Assembly: GCA_021732805.1 (NCBI GenBank)
Contig: JAKFUJ010000272.1
Span: 1 to 12,602, forward strand
DNA: 12,602 nucleotides
Source: Betaproteobacteria bacterium
GTDB lineage: Bacteria > Pseudomonadota > Gammaproteobacteria > Burkholderiales > SG8-41
Direction: 5' to 3'
Shown here: positions 1 to 7,336 of the stretch, piece by piece
How positions within the stretch are numbered: position 1 is the first letter of the stretch
Layout of the letters: each line of letters starts with the position of its first letter
Notes under the pieces: model-generated
The model's database searches: none
The model's input: the letters and a program-made list of their open reading frames with translations, nothing else
What the model was told of the DNA's origin: nothing
Made by a program: the position numbers and the translations under genes

Positions 1-1077
1 TTTGCCGAAAAACTGCGCATCACCGATGCCGCCGCGCTGGAAGCGGCGATGGAAGTTGCCGGGACGCTGCGAGTGCAGATCGAGGCGCTGCTGTCGATGG
101 GATTGCCAAATTCGCCGATGGCCGGCGCCGATATCCGCGTCGCCAGCGGCAATTTCGTCACTGCGCGGCCGATTGGTGTCGTCGACGGTGTTGACCTGAT
201 GCATACCGGTGAAGTGCGCAAAATCGATGTTGTGGCGATCGAGCGGCGACTCAAAGACGACGAAATGGTCGTCATATCGCCATTGGGTTATTCGCCGACC
301 GGAGAAGTCTTCAACCTGACGCTGGGCGACGTCGCCGCTGCAACAGCGGTAGCGCTGAAGGCCGACAAACTGATTTTCCTGATGGAGTCGACAGGTGTGA
401 CCGGACGCCGCGGCGAGCTGCTGCGTGAACTGACGGTGCGCGAGGCGCGGGGCTTGCTGACGCGGGGGCGGGTTGCGCCGGAAGAGATGCAGACCTATCT
501 GCCGGCGGCGGTGCGCGCCTGTGAGCAAGGGGTGGGGCGGTCACACCTGATCTCCGGCCATCTCGACGACAGCCTGTTGCTGGAGCTGTTTACACACAAG
601 GGTGTCGGCACACTGGTGACGCCGGATCCGCTGGAAACCCTGCGTCACGCGAAAATCGAGGATATCGGCGGCATTCTGGGACTGATCGAACCGCTGGAAG
701 CCGAGGGCATTCTCGTCAAGCGCAACCGCGATTTGCTGGAAATGGAAATCGACCGTTTCTGGGTGCTCGAACACGACCGCTTGATCATCGGTTGCGCGGC
801 GCTGTATCCGTTTTCTGATGAACGTTCCGGAGAACTGGCCGGTCTTGCGGTGCAGCCCGATTTTCGCGGACGCGGGGCCGGTGAGCGATTGCTGGAGGCA
901 ATCGAGAAACGGGCGCGTGGTTTGCGGCTGAAACAGTTGTTCGTGCTGACCACCCGTGCCGAACACTGGTTTGTTGAGCGCGGTTTTATCGAGACCGATG
1001 TCAGCGCCCTGCCGCAGAAAAAAAAGGAACTCTACAACTACCAGCGCCGTTCGGTGGTGCTGATCAAAAAACTGTAG
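1..1077 (+). CDS. argA: N-acetylglutamate synthase (amino-acid N-acetyltransferase), 5'-truncated by window edge
   Basis: Catalyses acetyl-CoA + L-glutamate to N-acetylglutamate, the first step of arginine synthesis, in the cytoplasm. The reading frame is open from base 1, so the gene starts outside the window; 358 residues are visible, against about 440 for the E. coli enzyme, so roughly 85 N-terminal residues are missing. The first ~200 visible residues are the amino-acid-kinase-like regulatory domain (LSMGLPNSPMAGADIRVASG and VVISPLGYSPTGEVFNLT are typical of ArgA). The C-terminal ~140 residues are the GNAT acetyltransferase domain, with acetyl-CoA loop QPDFRGRGAGERLL and the ArgA-type ending LFVLTTRAEHWF..GF and LYNYQRRS. 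Stop is TAG at 1075-1077. yggX follows after 67 bases. The two-domain architecture distinguishes it from a plain acetylglutamate kinase (argB), which has no GNAT domain. Arginine feedback inhibition is known for the family but cannot be judged here. Confidence 0.95.
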   Translation, partial: FAEKLRITDAAALEAAMEVAGTLRVQIEALLSMGLPNSPMAGADIRVASGNFVTARPIGVVDGVDLMHTGEVRKIDVVAIERRLKDDEMVVISPLGYSPTGEVFNLTLGDVAAATAVALKADKLIFLMESTGVTGRRGELLRELTVREARGLLTRGRVAPEEMQTYLPAAVRACEQGVGRSHLISGHLDDSLLLELFTHKGVGTLVTPDPLETLRHAKIEDIGGILGLIEPLEAEGILVKRNRDLLEMEIDRFWVLEHDRLIIGCAALYPFSDERSGELAGLAVQPDFRGRGAGERLLEAIEKRARGLRLKQLFVLTTRAEHWFVERGFIETDVSALPQKKKELYNYQRRSVVLIKKL

Positions 1078-1133
1078 GTGCGATGCCGTACACAGGCGGT
1101 TGTCACAATTCGTTAACATTAATGTCTTATTGT

Positions 1134-1139
1134 GGAGGA
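1134..1139 (+). promoter_or_regulatory. Strong ribosome binding site for yggX
   Basis: GGAGGA lies 5 bases before the ATG at 1145. It is the best Shine-Dalgarno match in the window and fixes the yggX start at 1145, although the frame stays open upstream to another ATG at 1100. A TTGTCA at 1100-1105 and TCTTAT at 1125-1130 could be a weak promoter, but their 19-base spacing is poor. Confidence 0.8.
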
Positions 1140-1144
1140 ATAAC

Positions 1145-1420
1145 ATGGCGCGCCAAGTGCATTGCGTAAAACTCAAGCGCGAGGCCGAAGGGCTGGATTT
1201 TCCGCCGTATCCCGGCGAGCTCGGCAAACGTGTGTTCGAGAATGTGTCCAAAGAAGCCTGGAAGCAGTGGCTGGAGCAGCAAAAAATGCTGGTCAACGAG
1301 AACCGGCTGAGTCTGGCGGACAAAAAGGCACGTGATTACCTTGCGCAACAAATGGAGAAGCATTTTTTCGGTGGCGGCGCGGACGCAGCTGCCGGTTACG
1401 TGCCACCGTCCCGTCCCTGA
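1145..1420 (+). CDS. yggX: Probable Fe(2+)-trafficking protein YggX
   Basis: A 91-residue cytoplasmic protein, the usual YggX length (about 90). The family is implicated in Fe(II) handling and in protecting iron-sulfur enzymes from superoxide damage; in E. coli yggX is under SoxRS control. Hallmarks visible: the N-terminal conserved cysteine C7 (MARQVHC), REAEGLDFPPYPGELGKR, then SKEAWKQWLEQQKMLVNENRLS and a C-terminal YVPP tail. Nearly every family signature is present, so the call is secure. The start at 1145 is chosen for its strong Shine-Dalgarno and because the E. coli protein begins at the matching residue; the upstream in-frame ATG at 1100 would add 15 non-conserved residues. It sits 67 bases after argA and 36 bases before ppk1, same strand. 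The argA-yggX pairing is one I associate with betaproteobacteria (memory, unverified). No SoxS box was recognised. Confidence 0.95.
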   Translation: MARQVHCVKLKREAEGLDFPPYPGELGKRVFENVSKEAWKQWLEQQKMLVNENRLSLADKKARDYLAQQMEKHFFGGGADAAAGYVPPSRP

Positions 1421-1456
1421 ACGTCCGTTCCCCGGGTTGCCTGGAACCTGCCAGCC

Positions 1457-3568
1457 ATGAATGCCGCTGTCCGCCGGCCCCGGCGCGCACCGGGCAAAGC
1501 CGGGTTTGCACCGGAGTTTTACCTCAATCGCGAACTGGGTCTGCTGTCGTTCAATCGCCGGGTTTTGGCGCAGGCTGAAAACCGCGCCCATCCGCTGCTG
1601 GAACGGCTGCGTTTCCTGTGCATCGTCAGCAGCAATCTTGACGAGTTTTTTGAGGTCCGCGTTGCCGGCCTGCAGGCTGAAATCGAGGCCGGTTCTCCGC
1701 CGGTCTACCCCGACCAGATGCACGCCGACCAGGTGTACCGGCTGGTCGCGCGCGAAGCGCAGGAGCTGGTTGCGCGCCAGTATCAGCTGCTCAATGAAGA
1801 AGTGTTGCCGGGACTGGAGCAGGCCGGTATCCGTTTCCTGCGCCGCAGTGCATTCACAACGCAGCAGGCGGATTGGATCAAGGGCTATTTTCACCGCGAA
1901 GTAAAACCGGTACTGACGCCAATCGGCCTAGATCCGGCGCACCCGTTTCCGCGCGTGCTCAACAAAAGCCTGAATTTTGCCGTCGAACTCGAAGGCAAGG
2001 ACGCGTTCGGGCGCAATTCCGGGATTGCCATCGTGCAGGCGCCCCGGGTGCTGCCACGGGTGATCCGGCTGCCGCAGGACGTTGCCGGCGCGGAATACGA
2101 CTTCGTGTTTCTGTCCTCGATTTTGCACGAACATGTCGGCGAATTGTTTACCGGCATGAAGGTGCTGGGTTGTTACCAGTTCCGTCTGACGCGCAACAGT
2201 GACCTGTTCGTCGACGAAGAGGAAGTCAAGGATTTGCGTACCGCGTTGCGCGGCGAATTGCCGCACCGTCATTTTGGCGACGAAGTGCGGCTCGAAGTCA
2301 CCAACGGCTGTTCCCAGCATATTTCAGGCTTTCTTCTGAGCCAGTTCAAGCTCGACGAGGAAGACCTGTTCCGGGTGGAAGGGCCGGTGAACCTGGCGCG
2401 CGTAATCAGCGTGCCGGACTGGGTTGATCGCCCCGATTTGAAATTTCCGCAGTTCCGCCCGGGCCTGCCACAGCGGCTGCAGCAGCCGGGTGACATGTTT
2501 GCGGCGATTCGTGCCGGTGATGTGCTGCTGCATCATCCGTTCCAGTCGTTCCAGCCGGTGATCGTGTTTCTGCAGCAGGCGGCACGCGATCCGGCGGTGG
2601 CCGCAATCAAGATGACGGTGTACCGCACCGGCGCCGAATCGGAACTGATGGAAGTGCTGATCACCGCCGCGCGCAGCGGCAAGGAAGTGACCGTGGTGCT
2701 CGAGTTGATGGCGCGCTTCGATGAAGAAGCCAACATCAACTGGGCGCAGCGGCTGGAAGAGGTCGGCGCTCATGTGGTGTATGGCGTAGTTGGCCACAAA
2801 ACCCATGCCAAGATGCTGATGGTGGTGCGCCGCGAAAACGACGGTTTGCACCGTTACGTCCACCTGTCCACCGGCAATTACCATCCGCGCACGGCCCGCC
2901 TCTACACCGATTTCGGCCTGTTTACCTGCAACGAGGACATCGGCAACGACGTCGCCGAGGTGTTTATGCAGTTGACCGGACTGGGACGTGCCACCAAACT
3001 GCGCCATCTGCGCCAGTCGCCTTTCACGCTGCACAAGGAAATGATCCGTGCCATTGAAAATGAAACGGCCATCGCCAGGGCGGGGCGCAAGGGCCAGATC
3101 ATCGCCAAGATGAATGCGCTGCTCGAATCCGAAGTGGTCGGCGCGCTGTACAAGGCATCACAGGCGGGCGTGCAGATCGACCTGATCGTGCGCGGCGTAT
3201 GCGCGCTGCGGCCGGGCGTGCCGGGGATGTCGGAGAATATCCGCGTGCGCTCGATCATCGGCCGTTTTCTCGAGCATACCCGCGTGTTCCATTTTCATAA
3301 CGACGGCGCCGATGACGTTTACCTGTCCAGTGCCGACTGGATGGACCGCAATTTCTTCGGACGTGTCGAGGTCTGTTTTCCGTTACTCGATCCCGAATTG
3401 AAGCAGCGGGTGATCAGTGAGGGGCTGCGCCCGTACCTGGAAGACAACACACAGGCCTGGCTGATGGGTGATGATGGCCAGTATGTCTGCCGCGTACCGG
3501 GTCGGGCAAGGCCGGTCAGTGCGCAGGAGCAGGCGCTGGAGCTGCTCGCACATAAAACCGGCGGATGA
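1457..3568 (+). CDS. ppk1: Polyphosphate kinase 1
   Basis: Reversibly polymerises the gamma-phosphate of ATP into inorganic polyphosphate through a phosphohistidine intermediate. It has 703 residues (E. coli Ppk 688), so it is full length. The N domain starts near residue 22 (YLNRELGLLSFNRRVL, then SSNLDEFFEVRVAGL), followed by the middle domain (IGLDPAHPFPRVLNKSLNFA) and the two PLD-like C-terminal domains. The catalytic histidine is expected at H450 in GHKTHAKM, next to the STGNYHPRTARLYTDFGLFT block. The second conserved histidine is H607 in FLEHTRVFHFHN, followed by YLSSADWMDRNFFGRVEV. The first ~20 residues are an Arg/Pro-rich extension. The ATG at 1457 has only a weak GGAA (1443-1446) as Shine-Dalgarno. 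Its TGA overlaps the next start (ATGA), so translation of the two is probably coupled. ppx, the opposing enzyme, lies 2.1 kb downstream on the other strand. Whether it is phosphate-regulated cannot be seen: no Pho box was recognised upstream. Confidence 0.97.
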   Translation: MNAAVRRPRRAPGKAGFAPEFYLNRELGLLSFNRRVLAQAENRAHPLLERLRFLCIVSSNLDEFFEVRVAGLQAEIEAGSPPVYPDQMHADQVYRLVAREAQELVARQYQLLNEEVLPGLEQAGIRFLRRSAFTTQQADWIKGYFHREVKPVLTPIGLDPAHPFPRVLNKSLNFAVELEGKDAFGRNSGIAIVQAPRVLPRVIRLPQDVAGAEYDFVFLSSILHEHVGELFTGMKVLGCYQFRLTRNSDLFVDEEEVKDLRTALRGELPHRHFGDEVRLEVTNGCSQHISGFLLSQFKLDEEDLFRVEGPVNLARVISVPDWVDRPDLKFPQFRPGLPQRLQQPGDMFAAIRAGDVLLHHPFQSFQPVIVFLQQAARDPAVAAIKMTVYRTGAESELMEVLITAARSGKEVTVVLELMARFDEEANINWAQRLEEVGAHVVYGVVGHKTHAKMLMVVRRENDGLHRYVHLSTGNYHPRTARLYTDFGLFTCNEDIGNDVAEVFMQLTGLGRATKLRHLRQSPFTLHKEMIRAIENETAIARAGRKGQIIAKMNALLESEVVGALYKASQAGVQIDLIVRGVCALRPGVPGMSENIRVRSIIGRFLEHTRVFHFHNDGADDVYLSSADWMDRNFFGRVEVCFPLLDPELKQRVISEGLRPYLEDNTQAWLMGDDGQYVCRVPGRARPVSAQEQALELLAHKTGG

Positions 3569-5130
3569 GCCGGCGCATGAGCCGCGACACCGGCTGCCGC
3601 CGTATTTCCGCCGATGCCACGGTGGGCACGGAAATCGAACTCAAGCTGCGTTTGCCGCCGCAACGATTGCGCGAAGCCCTGGTGTTGCCGTTGCTGCAGC
3701 CGGTGCGCGGCTCTGCAACCCGCAAACTGGCGGCAACCTACTTTGATACGCCGACGCTGGAGTTGTCGCAGCGGCATATTGTCCTCAGAGTGCGGCGCGA
3801 GGGGCGGCGCTGGGTGCAGGCGGTGAAAGGTGAAGGCTCTGCCGAATCCGGTGTGCACCAGCGTCTGGAAATCGAAAGCGTGCTGCGCAGTCCCCAACCT
3901 GATCTGTCCGCGCTGCCGCGGCACGCGGTGACCAAAATCCTGCAGTCACGCAAAGTCGCAGAATCGTTGCAACCGGTGATGCACACCGAAATCACCCGCA
4001 CCGTGTGTCTGATCGAACCCGCGGAGGGCGTGCTGATCGAGGCGGCGATTGATCGCGGTGTCATCCGCAGCGGGCGACGCAGCTTGCGCATCTGCGAGAT
4101 TGAACTGGAACTGAAAAGCGGTGCGTTGATTGCGCTGTTCGATCTCGCGCAACAATTGGCTGAAGTAATCCCGGTCGCGCTGGAACATCGTTCCAAGGCG
4201 GAACGCGGGTTTGACCTGTTTCGCGGGCAGGCCGCGCCCCCGGTCAAAGCGGTTCCGGTGATTCTGAAGCGCGAGATGAACGCAGGCCAGGCATTCCATG
4301 CGATCACCGCGGCTGCGCTGGCGCAGGTGCATGCCAACGAACGTGGCGTGCTGGATTCGGCAGATACGGAATACCTGCATCAAATGCGTGTCGGCATACG
4401 CCGGCTGCGTTCGGCGTTCCGGCTGTTTCGCGATCTGCTGGGCGATGCTGCCGTGTCGCAGGTCGAGGTACTGCGAGATATCGGCACCGCTCTGGGACCG
4501 GCACGCGACTGGGATGTATTTGTCACGGAAACCCTGCCGGCGGTGCGACCGGCGCTGGCGGCGCATGTTGCGGCTGAGGCTTTCGAGGAGTGGTGCCAGC
4601 GGTGTCGCAAGGCAGCCAAAGCGGCATCAAAAAAATCAATAAAAACAATTAGTTATACTCAGTCCATGATGGCGCTTGGACGCTGGCTGGCGCATTTCCG
4701 CAGCGATGATGGAGCGCAGTGGCAACAGCCGGCGCAAGCCTGCGCGACGCAGATACTGGCGGCCTGTCATGCGCGTGTGCTCAAACGCGGCCGTCGTCTC
4801 GAACGCCGCAGTGCCGCCGAATTGCACCGGCTGCGCATCGCCGTCAAACAATTGCGTTATGCGGTGGAGTTTTTTTCTTCGCTGTATCCGGCGCGCAGCA
4901 TGGCGGCAATGCGTGACCGGCTCTCGCTGCTGCAGGATATACTCGGGCGCATCAATGATGCGGCAACGGTGCAGCAGTTGCTGGTTGCGCCGGCTGCGGA
5001 AAATCGTGAAGTGATTGCCGCCGCGGGCATCGTCATCGGCTGGTGCGAGGCGCATGCAGTGGCCGAGCGTGTTGCCTTGCCGCTGGCGTGGCGGCGTTTC
5101 CGCGCGACACGCCGGCCCTGGCAGGAGTAG
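3565..5130 (+). CDS. CYTH and CHAD domain protein (YgiF-like inorganic triphosphatase / polyphosphate-binding)
   Basis: The 521-residue protein has an N-terminal CYTH (triphosphate tunnel) domain at about residues 21-215. It carries the ExExK metal/phosphate motif at E23-I-E25-L-K27, then YFDTPTLELSQ and the late strand CEIELELKSG. A CHAD domain follows at about 230-515, with its two helical halves each marked by a conserved His/Arg helix: H272-QMRVGIRRLRS and H421-RLRIAVKQLRYAVEFF. CYTH enzymes of the E. coli YgiF type hydrolyse inorganic triphosphate, and CHAD domains bind polyphosphate; both are family knowledge. The gene starts within the ppk1 stop (ATGA), so it is almost certainly coexpressed with ppk1. 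A near-repeat of the start context (ATGAGCCG at 3565 and 3577) offers a second in-frame ATG four codons on. It is longer than E. coli YgiF (about 430). Around codons 355-369 the base composition turns sharply AT-rich, unlike the rest of the gene (separate entry). The exact substrate is not known. Confidence 0.93.
   Translation: MSRRMSRDTGCRRISADATVGTEIELKLRLPPQRLREALVLPLLQPVRGSATRKLAATYFDTPTLELSQRHIVLRVRREGRRWVQAVKGEGSAESGVHQRLEIESVLRSPQPDLSALPRHAVTKILQSRKVAESLQPVMHTEITRTVCLIEPAEGVLIEAAIDRGVIRSGRRSLRICEIELELKSGALIALFDLAQQLAEVIPVALEHRSKAERGFDLFRGQAAPPVKAVPVILKREMNAGQAFHAITAAALAQVHANERGVLDSADTEYLHQMRVGIRRLRSAFRLFRDLLGDAAVSQVEVLRDIGTALGPARDWDVFVTETLPAVRPALAAHVAAEAFEEWCQRCRKAAKAASKKSIKTISYTQSMMALGRWLAHFRSDDGAQWQQPAQACATQILAACHARVLKRGRRLERRSAAELHRLRIAVKQLRYAVEFFSSLYPARSMAAMRDRLSLLQDILGRINDAATVQQLLVAPAAENREVIAAAGIVIGWCEAHAVAERVALPLAWRRFRATRRPWQE
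4626..4671 (+). other. AT-rich island inside the CHAD gene with slippery heptamer and possible internal start
   Basis: Thirty of 36 bases at 4626-4661 are A or T, in a gene otherwise rich in G and C. A7 at 4629-4635 sits in zero frame as A AAA AAA (Ser-Lys-Lys codons at 4627-4635), the correct phase for -1 ribosomal slippage. A -1 shift would read five more codons to TAG at 4650-4652, giving a product of about 362 residues with CYTH plus the first CHAD half. Then TATACT (4654-4659) lies six bases before an in-frame ATG ATG at 4666, which would start a 154-residue second CHAD half on a leaderless transcript. There is no clear -35 box, no Shine-Dalgarno for the ATG, and I see no strong stimulatory hairpin. 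The simplest reading is an AT-rich linker. Confidence 0.25.
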
Positions 5131-5139
5131 AGTAATCGC

Positions 5140-5580
5140 ATGGATCTGATTTTGTGGCGACACGCCGATGCCGAAGACGGCGTGCCGGATGAGGCACGGC
5201 GGTTAACCGCCAAGGGGCGCAGGCAGGCGCAAAAAATGGCGACCTGGTTGTCAGAGCAATTGTCCGGCGACTGCACGGTGCTTGTCAGTCCGGCAGTGCG
5301 CACCCGCGAGACTGCGGCAGCGTTCACCGAAAATGGGGTCATCGAAAAAGCGGTGTCCACGGCGGCAACACCCCAAGGCGTGCTGAAAGCCGCAGGCTGG
5401 CCCGATGGCAAGGGCACGGTCATGGTTGTGGGCCATCAACCGACGCTAGGCGCTACCGCTGCATTGGCGTTGACCGGCGAAGCGGCGGCATGGAGCCTTA
5501 AAAAGGGCGCAATCTGGTGGCTGGCGCACGATAAAGATGGTGTACGGGTGAAGGCGGTGATTACGCCGGGGATTTTGTAG
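5140..5580 (+). CDS. sixA: Phosphohistidine phosphatase SixA family
   Basis: A 146-residue single-domain histidine phosphatase (E. coli SixA 161 residues), cytoplasmic. The catalytic motif is R7-H8-A near the N terminus (MDLILWRHADAEDG), where the usual RHG is RHA as in SixA. The second active-site histidine is H99 in MVVGHQPTLG, and SPAVRTRETA supplies the middle conserved arginines. SixA removes phosphate from phosphohistidine on signalling proteins: the ArcB HPt domain was first proposed, and the nitrogen phosphotransfer protein NPr is the better-supported E. coli target. Here it follows the CYTH-CHAD gene by 9 bases, with a GGAG (5124-5127) overlapping the previous stop region as its likely ribosome binding site. 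It is therefore probably the last gene of ppk1-CHAD-sixA. The true substrate in this organism is unknown; a small phosphate-ester phosphatase of the same superfamily is the alternative. Confidence 0.88.
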   Translation: MDLILWRHADAEDGVPDEARRLTAKGRRQAQKMATWLSEQLSGDCTVLVSPAVRTRETAAAFTENGVIEKAVSTAATPQGVLKAAGWPDGKGTVMVVGHQPTLGATAALALTGEAAAWSLKKGAIWWLAHDKDGVRVKAVITPGIL

Positions 5581-5594
5581 AACCAAGGGCATTG

Positions 5595-5684
5595 AACAGG
5601 ATGGGCAGGATAGGCAAGATGGACATGAAGAAATCAAAACAGCGGTTTTTCACTGTTAATCCTGTATATCCTGCCCATCCTGTT
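5595..5684. repeat. Palindromic element with 9-bp tandem-repeat arms, possible bidirectional terminator
   Basis: Lies in the 118-bp gap between convergent sixA and ppx. The arms 5595-5612 and 5667-5684 are an exact 18-bp inverted repeat (AACAGGATGGGCAGGATA and its complement) around a 54-base centre. Each arm belongs to a degenerate 9-bp tandem array. On the plus strand CAGGAT-like units start at 5597, 5606, 5615 and 5624. On the right, ATCCTG recurs at 5659, 5668 and 5677, exactly 9 apart. A smaller 5-bp hairpin (5638-5642 with 5653-5657) sits inside. The RNA would fold from either strand, so a terminator or mRNA 3'-end protector for both operons is plausible. It lacks a clean U-tract directly after the stem. 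Confidence 0.8.
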
Positions 5685-5698
5685 TCGCCTTGATTTTC

Positions 5699-7234
5699 TT
5701 ATTCGACGAACGCCGGTTCCTGCGCCAGCACGATATCGTCAAGCCCGGGGATTTTGAGTTCCTCGCCGATGCGCGCCCATTCATCGACTTCCTCGCGCAG
5801 CGCCGTCGCCGTCAGCGGATTGGCTTCCAGCCACACGGCTTCAAAAGCCAGCCTTATGCGTTCGCCTTGGAGCTTGATGTCCAGTGCCGGGAAACGCGTA
5901 TCCCGGCGTGCACGGCACAACACCACGGCCAGGCGCAATGCAAGCACGGCTGCGCGGTCAATCTCTTCCGGCTGTTCTTCCAGGGATTTTTTCAGTGAAC
6001 GGCGGTGGCGCAGTACCAGTGCTGCCAGCTGCTCCTGCTCCTCGCGCGAAAAACCCGGCATGTCGGCGTTGCTGATGATGTAGGCCGAATGTTTGTGATA
6101 ACCGCTGTAGGCGACCGGTATGCCGATTTCATGCAGGCGTGCGGCCCAGCCCAGCATCCGTGTCGTGTCGTCATCGACGGCATTGCCCGCGAGTTTTTCA
6201 TACAGCGCTGCGACATGGGTACCGACGCGCCGTGCCTGCTGCGGATCGACATGGTAACGGTGCATGAATTGTGCGACGGTGACATCGCGCATGTCGTGAT
6301 GATGGAAACGGCCGAGCATGTCGTAGAGGATGCCCTGGCGCATTGCGCCGGTGGCCGGCGCCAGCGTGTCGATGCGCAATTCTTCAAATGCAGCGCGCAG
6401 GATGGCCAGACCGCCGGCGAGCACCGGACGGCGGTCCGGACGCAGGCCCGGCAGCTCGATGTGGTCGATTTCGCCGGCTTTGATCAACTGGCCGCGCAAG
6501 CGGTCCAGTCCGTCGAGGGTGACCCGACCATCGGTGTAGCCGCACAACTGCAGGATTTCGGCAATCGCACGGATGGTGCCGGAGGAGCCCACGGCATGTT
6601 TCCAGTTGCCGCGGACATAACCGCCGACGATAGGCTGCAATTCGGCGCGCGCGGCGAGTTCAGCTGCCTTGAATGCGGATTTGCTGATCCGTCCATCGCG
6701 GAAGTAGCGCAGGCTGTACGACACACAGCCCATGAACAGGCTTTCCAGCCGCAGCGGTTTGTAGCCGGTGCCGATGATGCATTCGGTGGACCCGCCGCCG
6801 ATGTCGATGACCAGGCGTTTTTCACGGGATGCGGGCAGGCTGTGCGAGACGCCGAGATAAATCAGCCGCGCTTCTTCGCGTCCGGCAACGACTTCGATCG
6901 GGAATCCCAACGCGGTGCGCGCCTTGCGCAGGAAGGGCTTGGCGTTTTTGGCGACGCGCAATGTGTTGGTGCCGATGGCGCGCACTGCGTGGCGGTCGAG
7001 GCCGCGCAGCCGTTCGCCGAAGCGTGCGAGGCAGGCCAGCGCGCGTTCCTGTGATTCCTCATCGAGTTTTTTGTCTTTGCCGAGTCCGGCGCCGAGGCGC
7101 ACCGGCTCGCGCAACGAATCAAGGGGAAAGAACTGGTCGCCGGTGACACGGGCGATCTGGCAGTGAAACGAATTGGAGCCGAGGTCAACGGCGACGATGG
7201 TGGACTGGTCGGCCACCTCAACAGGCTCCCGCAT
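5699..7234 (-). CDS. ppx: Exopolyphosphatase (Ppx/GppA family)
   Basis: Removes terminal phosphates processively from polyphosphate; GppA relatives also hydrolyse pppGpp to ppGpp. It has 511 residues, like E. coli Ppx (513). The N-terminal ASKHA-fold pair carries the first phosphate loop V16-D-L-G-S-N-S-F-H24, AIGTNTLRVAKN at 86-97, the conserved glutamate E121 in GREEARLIYLG (same number as the E. coli catalytic residue), and the second loop D144-IGGGSTE-151. The C-terminal part has the HD-like helical domain (GWAARLHEIGIP..YSGYHKHSAYII) typical of long Ppx enzymes. The neighbourhood (ppk1, phoU) favours Ppx over GppA, but length and motifs do not exclude pppGpp hydrolysis. No Shine-Dalgarno is visible before the ATG; a GATAAT box (complement of 7249-7254) would give only a ~8-base leader. 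It lies 102 bases downstream of phoU on the same strand and converges on sixA. Confidence 0.94.
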   Translation of the reverse strand: MREPVEVADQSTIVAVDLGSNSFHCQIARVTGDQFFPLDSLREPVRLGAGLGKDKKLDEESQERALACLARFGERLRGLDRHAVRAIGTNTLRVAKNAKPFLRKARTALGFPIEVVAGREEARLIYLGVSHSLPASREKRLVIDIGGGSTECIIGTGYKPLRLESLFMGCVSYSLRYFRDGRISKSAFKAAELAARAELQPIVGGYVRGNWKHAVGSSGTIRAIAEILQLCGYTDGRVTLDGLDRLRGQLIKAGEIDHIELPGLRPDRRPVLAGGLAILRAAFEELRIDTLAPATGAMRQGILYDMLGRFHHHDMRDVTVAQFMHRYHVDPQQARRVGTHVAALYEKLAGNAVDDDTTRMLGWAARLHEIGIPVAYSGYHKHSAYIISNADMPGFSREEQEQLAALVLRHRRSLKKSLEEQPEEIDRAAVLALRLAVVLCRARRDTRFPALDIKLQGERIRLAFEAVWLEANPLTATALREEVDEWARIGEELKIPGLDDIVLAQEPAFVE

Positions 7235-7297
7235 GATTCAACGCCGGCATTATCCGCATGGCTGCACGCCCGCTCCACTGATTGCAAAAGAGTGTAC

Positions 7298-7319
7298 CAC
7301 GCAGCCGTGCGGCTGCATG
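7298..7319 (-). terminator. Hairpin after phoU, weak intrinsic terminator candidate
   Basis: Stem 7298-7306 with 7311-7319 (nine pairs, one of them G-U, around a 4-base loop; core GCAGCC/GGCTGC). Read on the minus strand it follows the phoU stop by about 17 bases. A T-rich stretch (TCTTTT) comes about 5 bases after the stem, not directly against it. It may only attenuate transcription between phoU and ppx. The rest of the phoU-ppx gap (7235-7336) shows only the GATAAT box mentioned under ppx. Confidence 0.4.
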
Positions 7320-7336
7320 CGGGCGGGGATGATTAC

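Noticed and set aside
1020..1026. A AAA AAG slippery heptamer in zero frame near the end of argA
   Set aside because: It encodes the lysines before the conserved LYNYQR ending; a -1 shift would destroy that ending and read on into yggX, so a function is unlikely.
1421..1456. Small inverted motifs (CCCGGG and GGTT..AACC) between yggX and ppk1
   Set aside because: Stems of four to six bases in a GC-rich 36-base gap, with no T-tract; within chance expectation.
6005..7054. A 349-codon plus-strand open frame opposite ppx
   Set aside because: It is the complement of a well-conserved ppx, has no ribosome binding site, and its sequence resembles no protein family; long antisense frames are expected at this GC content.
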